The notes under the pieces: generated by a model | Database searches by the model: none | The model's input: the letters and a program-made list of their open reading frames with translations, nothing else | What the model was told of the DNA's origin: nothing | Translations under genes and position numbers: made by a program | Source: Fundidesulfovibrio terrae | Lineage (GTDB): Bacteria; Desulfobacterota; Desulfovibrionia; Desulfovibrionales; Desulfovibrionaceae | Length of the DNA: 64,000 bases | Assembly: GCF_022808915.1 (NCBI RefSeq) | Contig: NZ_JAKZFS010000005.1 | Span: forward strand, 248,001 to 312,000 | Direction: 5' to 3' | In this document: one piece after another, positions 59,282-64,000 of the stretch | How the letters are laid out: each line of letters begins with the position of its first letter | Position numbering within the stretch: position 1 is the first letter of the stretch

Positions 59282-61684
59282 CTACGCGTCCACGAACCTT
59301 TTGGCCAGGCGCACGGCTTCCACCGCGTCGGCGGCGTGTCCGTCGGCTCCGATGGCCCTGGCGAAGGAATCCGACACCACGGCCCCTCCCACCATGACCT
59401 TCTGGTCCATGCCCCGGCTGCGCAGGAGTTTCACCGTGTCCTCCATGCGCACCATGGTGGTGGTCATGAGCGCGGACAGGCCGATGACCTTGGCTCCCGA
59501 CTCGGCGGCCGCGTCCACGATACGCTCGGCGGACACGTCCTTGCCCAAGTCGATCACCTCAAACCCATGGTTGCGCAGCATGAGCCCGACGATGTTCTTG
59601 CCGATGTCGTGGATGTCGCCCTCCACCGTGGCCAGCACGATGCCCGGGCGCTTTCCGCCATCGGCGGCGGCTTCGAGAAGCGGGGTCAGGCGCTCGTACC
59701 CGGCCTGCATGGCCTCGGCCGAGAGCAGGAGCTGCGGCAGGAAGTATTCCTTGCGCTCGTAGAGCACGCCCACGTCCATGATGCCCGGGATCAGCTCGCC
59801 GCTCAGGATGTCCTGGGGGGCCTTGCCGGCGGTCAGGGCGTCCTCCACCATGGAGAGCACGGCCTCCTTGCGTCCGGCCACCACGGCCTCGCGCAGGGTG
59901 CCCACGGCCTTGGCCTGGACTTGGCGCACGGGGGCTCCCGCGCCGCCGCCGTATTTCCAGTCCGCGCAGTTCTCGATGAATCGTGCGGCCTGGGGATCGC
60001 GGGCGAGCATGACCTCGGAGGCCAGTCCCACCTCGCGCGGCAGGGGCGTGGACGGGTTGGAGATGTGCGCGGCCATGCCCGCGCCCAGGCACATGGCCAT
60101 GAACGTGGCGTTAAGGAGCTCGCGCGCGGGCAGCCCGAAGGAGATGTTGGAGAGCCCGAGCGTGGTGGGCAGGCCCCACACCGCGGCGCAGTGGCGGATG
60201 GTCTCCAGGCAGTGCTTGGCGGCCTCGGGCTTGGAGGACACGGTCAGCGCCAGGGCGTCCACCAGGATCAGGCGTTTGGGGATGCCCAGGGCCTCGGCCT
60301 GGATAAGCAGGGCCTCGATGGCCGCGATGCGCTCGGCCGCCGTGACGGGAAGCTTCTTCCCAGCCAGGGGCAGCAGGATGAAAGGCGCGCCGTGCAGCTT
60401 GCACAGGGGGCCGAGCTGGTCCATGCGGCCGGGCTCGCCGCTGATGGAGTTCACCAGGGCCGATCCGGGCACGGCCCACAGGGCCTCCTCGATGGCCTCG
60501 GGCTTGGTGGAATCCAGGCACAGGGGGGACAGGAACCGGGCGGTGAGCTGCTTGACCAGGGCGGGAAGCAGCGTCTCCTCCTGCACCATGGGAGCGCCCA
60601 CGTTGACGTCGAGCACGCGCGCCCCGGCCTGGATCTGCTCCTCGGCCAGGCGCAGGGCCTCGGTGAACTGCCCGGCCTGGAGCTCCTCGGTGAGCACCTT
60701 CTTGCCGGTGGGGTTGATGCGCTCGCCGATGCACACCGCGGGAAGCCCCACGCCGATGCAGACCGACTTGGAGCGCGAAGTGAGCACCAGGGGGCGTCCC
60801 TGGGACGGTTCGGGCCTTACCCAGGCGCGCCCGGCGGCCTGCTTGGCCAGGGCCTCGATGTGGGCCGGGGTGGTGCCGCAGCAGCCCGAGACGCACTTGG
60901 CGCCCATGTCCAGGAAGGCGGCCATGCGATCGCCGAATTCGGCGGGGCCCATGGGGTAGACGGTAACGCCGTTCTCCAGACGGGGCAGCCCGGCGTTGGG
61001 CTTGATGAAGAAGGGGACGTCGATGCGGGGCAAAAAGCCCTTGGCCACGTCCAGCATCTGCTCGGGTCCGAGGCCGCAATTGATGCCCAGAAGCTCCACG
61101 CCCAGGTTCTGCATGGTGTCGGCGAAGGTGGCCGAGGGCGTGCCGGTGAGCGATCCGCCCGGCTCGAAGGTCATGAGAACGGCCACGGGCAGGTCGCAGA
61201 CCCGGCGGGCGGCCAGGACCACGGCCTTGGCCTCGGCCAGGTCGAAATGGGTCTCTGCGATGATGAGGTCGGCGCCGCCTTCCACCAATCCTTCGATCTG
61301 CAGGGCGAAGGCGTCCACCAGCTCGCGCATGGTGAGCGTGCCCAGGGGCTCCACGAAATGACCGGTGGGGCCGACGCTGCCCGCCACGAAGGCGCCTTCG
61401 CCGGCGGCCTGGCGGGCGGTTCTGGCGAGGCCCGCGTTCAGGGCGCGGATGTCCGTGCCCGCGGGGAGCTTGAAGCGGGTGCCGCCGAAGGTGTTGGTGG
61501 TGACCACCCTGGCTCCCACGCGCAGGTAGTCCTCGTGCACCGAGCGCACGACGTCGGCGTGTTCGAGCCCCCAGAGTTCGGGGGACGCGCCCGGAGGAAG
61601 CCCCCTGGCCTGCAAGAGCGTACCCATGGCCCCGTCAAAAACTATTATGGAATCGTCGGCGAGAGCCTTGCGGAAATCCGGCAC
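59282..61684 (-). CDS. metH: Methionine synthase, cobalamin-dependent, without activation domain
   Basis: 800 residues in three modules: homocysteine S-methyltransferase barrel (about 1-290, zinc ligands in LLGINCGLG and VSGCCGTTP), pterin-binding domain (about 310-580; ISGEPGRMDQ, LGLSNISFG) and a C-terminal cobalamin module (about 590-800) with the base-off ligand motif DIHDIGKN, His 692. The fourth, SAM-dependent reactivation domain of E. coli MetH is absent; many anaerobes have this short form and need a separate activator. First gene of the six-gene minus-strand run; divergent from rpoH. Confidence 0.95.
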   Translation of the reverse strand: MPDFRKALADDSIIVFDGAMGTLLQARGLPPGASPELWGLEHADVVRSVHEDYLRVGARVVTTNTFGGTRFKLPAGTDIRALNAGLARTARQAAGEGAFVAGSVGPTGHFVEPLGTLTMRELVDAFALQIEGLVEGGADLIIAETHFDLAEAKAVVLAARRVCDLPVAVLMTFEPGGSLTGTPSATFADTMQNLGVELLGINCGLGPEQMLDVAKGFLPRIDVPFFIKPNAGLPRLENGVTVYPMGPAEFGDRMAAFLDMGAKCVSGCCGTTPAHIEALAKQAAGRAWVRPEPSQGRPLVLTSRSKSVCIGVGLPAVCIGERINPTGKKVLTEELQAGQFTEALRLAEEQIQAGARVLDVNVGAPMVQEETLLPALVKQLTARFLSPLCLDSTKPEAIEEALWAVPGSALVNSISGEPGRMDQLGPLCKLHGAPFILLPLAGKKLPVTAAERIAAIEALLIQAEALGIPKRLILVDALALTVSSKPEAAKHCLETIRHCAAVWGLPTTLGLSNISFGLPARELLNATFMAMCLGAGMAAHISNPSTPLPREVGLASEVMLARDPQAARFIENCADWKYGGGAGAPVRQVQAKAVGTLREAVVAGRKEAVLSMVEDALTAGKAPQDILSGELIPGIMDVGVLYERKEYFLPQLLLSAEAMQAGYERLTPLLEAAADGGKRPGIVLATVEGDIHDIGKNIVGLMLRNHGFEVIDLGKDVSAERIVDAAAESGAKVIGLSALMTTTMVRMEDTVKLLRSRGMDQKVMVGGAVVSDSFARAIGADGHAADAVEAVRLAKRFVDA

Positions 61685-61800
61685 CGTTGGTCCCTCCTTG
61701 GCTTGAAAGCCTCTGGGTCGTACTGAAAAACGTTGAATCCGGCAAATGAAAAGCGTATGGAGGAATGCTTCGGGCGTTTCACGCCAAACGGACAGGCATC

Positions 61801-62856
61801 ATGAGCATCCAAGAGGATTCCCCCGAGGAGAAGAAACTCCTCCCCCCCGACGTCGAGGATGACCCCGACTCCGTCGACGCGTCCGACGAGGAGAACATCC
61901 AGGAAGAACCCGCCCTGGAAGAAGATTCCGCCGGCGAAACGCCGGAAGAGGACACGTTCAACCTTCCTGCGCACAAGATCCCCTCGGTCCCGGCCACGGG
62001 GCGCGACAACCTGCACGTCTACCTGCGCGAGATCAGCAAGTTTCCGCTCTTGAACCCCGACGAGGAGTTCGAACTGGCCCGGCGCGTGCGCGACAACGCC
62101 GACCAGCGCGCGGCCTTCAGGCTGGTCACTTCGCACCTGCGCCTGGTGGTCAAGATCGCCATGGACTTCCAGCGCCGCTGGGCCCAGAACGTGTCCGACC
62201 TCATCCAGGAAGGCAACGTGGGGCTCATGCGGGCGGTGAAGAAGTTCGACCCCGACAAGGGCATCAAGTTCTCCTACTACGCCGCCTACTGGATCAAGGC
62301 GTACATCCTCAAATTCATCATGGACAACTGGCGGCTGGTGCGCATCGGCACCACCCAGGCCCAGCGCACCCTGTTCTACAACTTGAACAAGGAGCGCCAG
62401 CGCCTGACCTCGCTGGGGTTCGACCCGTCGGTGTCCAACATCTCCAAGAGCCTCAAGGTCTCGGAGACGGACGTCCTGGAGATGGACCAGCGCATGGCCC
62501 GCAACGACCTCTCCCTGGACATCACCCTGGGGGACGATTCCTCGTCCACGCGCCTGGACTACCTGCCCGCCCTCACCCCTGGCATCGAGGAGATGCTGGC
62601 CAAGGACGAGATCGCGGGCCTGGTGGAAAAGCACCTCCAGACCATCATGCCCAGCCTCTCCGACAAGGAGCGCGACCTCCTGGAGCAGCGCATCCTTTCC
62701 GACAGCCCCGTGACCCTGCGCGAGATCGGGGCCAAGTACGGCATCACCCGCGAACGGGTGCGCCAGATCGAAACCAGGCTTCTGGACAAGATTCGCGACC
62801 ACTTCGTCAAACGCATCGGCGACTTCTCCACCGAGTGGATTCGCAAGGAAGAGTGA
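61801..62856 (+). CDS. rpoH: RNA polymerase sigma-32 family factor with acidic N-terminal extension
   Basis: 351 residues. The sigma core has region 1.2 (DNLHVYLREISKFPLL), region 2 (HLRLVVKIAMDFQRRW, DLIQEGNVGLMRAVKKFD, FSYYAAYWIKAYI), region 3 and region 4.2 (TLREIGAKYGITRERVRQIE), matching the heat-shock sigma-32 branch. About 65 residues before region 1.2 are highly acidic (EDSPEEKKLLPPDVEDDPD...), longer than in typical RpoH (about 285 residues in E. coli). It is divergent from metH and followed eight bases later by a TPR lipoprotein gene. Confidence 0.92.
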   Translation: MSIQEDSPEEKKLLPPDVEDDPDSVDASDEENIQEEPALEEDSAGETPEEDTFNLPAHKIPSVPATGRDNLHVYLREISKFPLLNPDEEFELARRVRDNADQRAAFRLVTSHLRLVVKIAMDFQRRWAQNVSDLIQEGNVGLMRAVKKFDPDKGIKFSYYAAYWIKAYILKFIMDNWRLVRIGTTQAQRTLFYNLNKERQRLTSLGFDPSVSNISKSLKVSETDVLEMDQRMARNDLSLDITLGDDSSSTRLDYLPALTPGIEEMLAKDEIAGLVEKHLQTIMPSLSDKERDLLEQRILSDSPVTLREIGAKYGITRERVRQIETRLLDKIRDHFVKRIGDFSTEWIRKEE

Positions 62857-62864
62857 CCATCCCC

Positions 62865-64000
62865 ATGCAGAAAATCGCTTGCGCCATCCTCGCGGCCCTG
62901 GCCCTGTCCGTGGCCGCCTGCGCGCCCAAGAAAGCCGCCGTTTCCGTTGACCCCTCCGCCAAGGGGCTCTCCCAGGGAGCAGCGACGGACTATTATTTCC
63001 TGCTCTACCAGGAGCTCAGCCGCAAGGGGCAGCCCCGCGAAGCCGCCCTGGTGCTGGAGAAGCTCATTGAGCTGGCTCCCTCGCCCGACCTTTACCGCGA
63101 CCTGGCCAACCTCTATTGGGGCCTGGGCGATCCGGAGAAGACCCGCGAGGTGCTTGCCGAGGGCCTGAAGAAATTCCCGGACGAGAAGATCCTGCACTTC
63201 TACCAGGCCAACTCCTACCTGCTGCAGCGCCGCTTCGACGAGGCCATCGCCATCCTCAAGAACTACCTCGCGACCCACCCCAAGGACCAGACCACCAGCC
63301 AGGAGTTGGGGGCCGTGTACATGGAGGCCGGACGCTTCCAGGAGACCCTGGACTTCCTGGCCCAGGTTCCCCGGGAGAAGCGCACCCCGGCCATGGCCTA
63401 TTACGAAGCCAAGGCCCTGGCGGGCCTGAACAAGCGCAAGCAGGCCATGGACAAGCTCCACCAGGCCCTGCGCGAGGACCCCAACCTTCTGGCCGCATGG
63501 TCCGAGTTGGCCTACCTGCACGAGCAGGCGGGCGAACTGCGCCAGGCCGAGGAAGCCTACCGCCGCATCATGGACCTGGGCGAGGACGGCCCCGAGGTCT
63601 GGACCAGGCTCATCAGGCTGGCCATCAAAGAGAAAAACGAAGCCAAGGCCATTGAATTTCTGGAAAAAGCTCCCGCAGACCGGACCTTCCTCTTCGAGGT
63701 CATGGGCATGTTCGTTGATGCCGGCTATCAGCAGGGCGCGGCCAAGGTGCTGGAGCGCCTGGCCCAGGACCAGCCGGGCAATCCCGACGTGCTCTTCCTC
63801 CAGGCCATGATCGCCGTGGACAAGGAAAAGAACCTGGAAAAGGCGTTCACCCTGCTTTCCCAGATCCCCAAGGGCCATAAATACTACGACAAGAGCCTGA
63901 CCACCCGTATCCAACTGGCCCTGGACGCTGGTCAGCCCGAACGCGCGTGGCCTCTCATCCGGGAAGGCCGCGAGACCTACCCCGATCGCATCGAATTCTG
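62865..64000 (+). CDS. TPR lipoprotein, C-terminus beyond window
   Basis: The frame is open from the ATG to the window end (378 codons seen). Signal peptide with lipobox ALSVAAC (lipidated Cys at residue 19) followed by serial TPR-like repeats (ALVLEKLIELAPSPDLYRDL, AIAILKNYLATHPKD, QAMDKLHQALREDP, AEEAYRRIMDLGED and others). It should be anchored in the outer or inner membrane facing the periplasm and act as a scaffold for other proteins. It begins eight bases after rpoH and is probably co-transcribed. The protein partner is unknown. Confidence 0.92.
   Translation, partial: MQKIACAILAALALSVAACAPKKAAVSVDPSAKGLSQGAATDYYFLLYQELSRKGQPREAALVLEKLIELAPSPDLYRDLANLYWGLGDPEKTREVLAEGLKKFPDEKILHFYQANSYLLQRRFDEAIAILKNYLATHPKDQTTSQELGAVYMEAGRFQETLDFLAQVPREKRTPAMAYYEAKALAGLNKRKQAMDKLHQALREDPNLLAAWSELAYLHEQAGELRQAEEAYRRIMDLGEDGPEVWTRLIRLAIKEKNEAKAIEFLEKAPADRTFLFEVMGMFVDAGYQQGAAKVLERLAQDQPGNPDVLFLQAMIAVDKEKNLEKAFTLLSQIPKGHKYYDKSLTTRIQLALDAGQPERAWPLIREGRETYPDRIEF

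Noticed and set aside
58100-61726. About 1200-codon open frame on the plus strand
   Set aside because: Antisense shadow of hpt, GNAT, tlpA and metH; no domain, no ribosome-binding site, compositionally biased.

Overview
The window is a high-GC chromosomal segment that most resembles the Desulfovibrionales (Desulfovibrio/Fundidesulfovibrio type, sulfate-reducing Desulfobacterota). This is inferred from gene content and order: interleaved xse/isoprenoid genes, a DsrE protein, an assimilatory-type PAPS/APS reductase homologue, a CysC homologue, many PAS/Cache sensor kinases, a zinc-ribbon gene followed by RNase P RNA, and a sigma-32 gene followed by a TPR lipoprotein gene. No marker such as 16S rRNA is present, so the genus is not fixed.

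Layout. 1-4.2 kb: a PAS histidine kinase cut by the window edge, ridA, a TauE/SafE-type exporter and a flavodoxin-fold quinone reductase. 4.2-12.6 kb: a minus-strand housekeeping run, ispG-proS-xseA-M23 peptidase-xseB-ispA-dxs, with many overlapping starts and stops. 12.8-21.2 kb: small accessory genes (reductase homologue, frameshifted PPOX gene, tRNA-Arg(ACG), EamA exporter, nucleoside deoxyribosyltransferase, Cys-patterned lipoprotein, response-regulator remnant, cytochrome c, O-methyltransferase, DJ-1 protein, AraC regulator with a bile-acid-type transporter). 21.2-31.5 kb: DsrE, exported rhodanese, a bcsZ-bcsC pair without synthase genes, an amphi-Trp protein, two GT4 glycosyltransferases and a GAF-GGDEF cyclase. 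31.5-35.8 kb: tRNA-Arg(CCG) followed by an AT-rich block (methyltransferase, GT2, DUF2142 membrane protein) that looks horizontally acquired. 35.8-45.9 kb: a signalling cluster of two hybrid kinases, a chemoreceptor and a CheY-like regulator. 45.9-64 kb: a large LOG-domain protein, a thioredoxin-reductase-like flavoprotein, tRNA-Met, Nif3, zinc-ribbon protein, rnpB, cysC, ispDF, cysS, a six-gene minus-strand run metH-tlpA-GNAT-hpt-DUF3426-radA, then rpoH and a TPR lipoprotein that runs off the end.

How genes work together. Four MEP/isoprenoid loci (dxs, ispA, ispG, ispDF) lie in one 50 kb stretch. The surface-polysaccharide theme (bcsZC, three glycosyltransferases, DUF2142 protein) sits beside a diguanylate cyclase with an intact inhibitory site, suggesting c-di-GMP control of exopolysaccharide, though this is inference. 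I found no CRISPR array, prophage, transposase or recognised defence system. The most unusual items are a lipoprotein with perfectly mirror-symmetric cysteine spacing, the tRNA-linked AT-rich glycan island with a three-way-junction DNA structure just beyond it, a LOG enzyme with about 500 extra N-terminal residues, a PAPS-reductase homologue lacking its catalytic cysteine tail, and a nif3 gene whose start codon abuts an intrinsic terminator.
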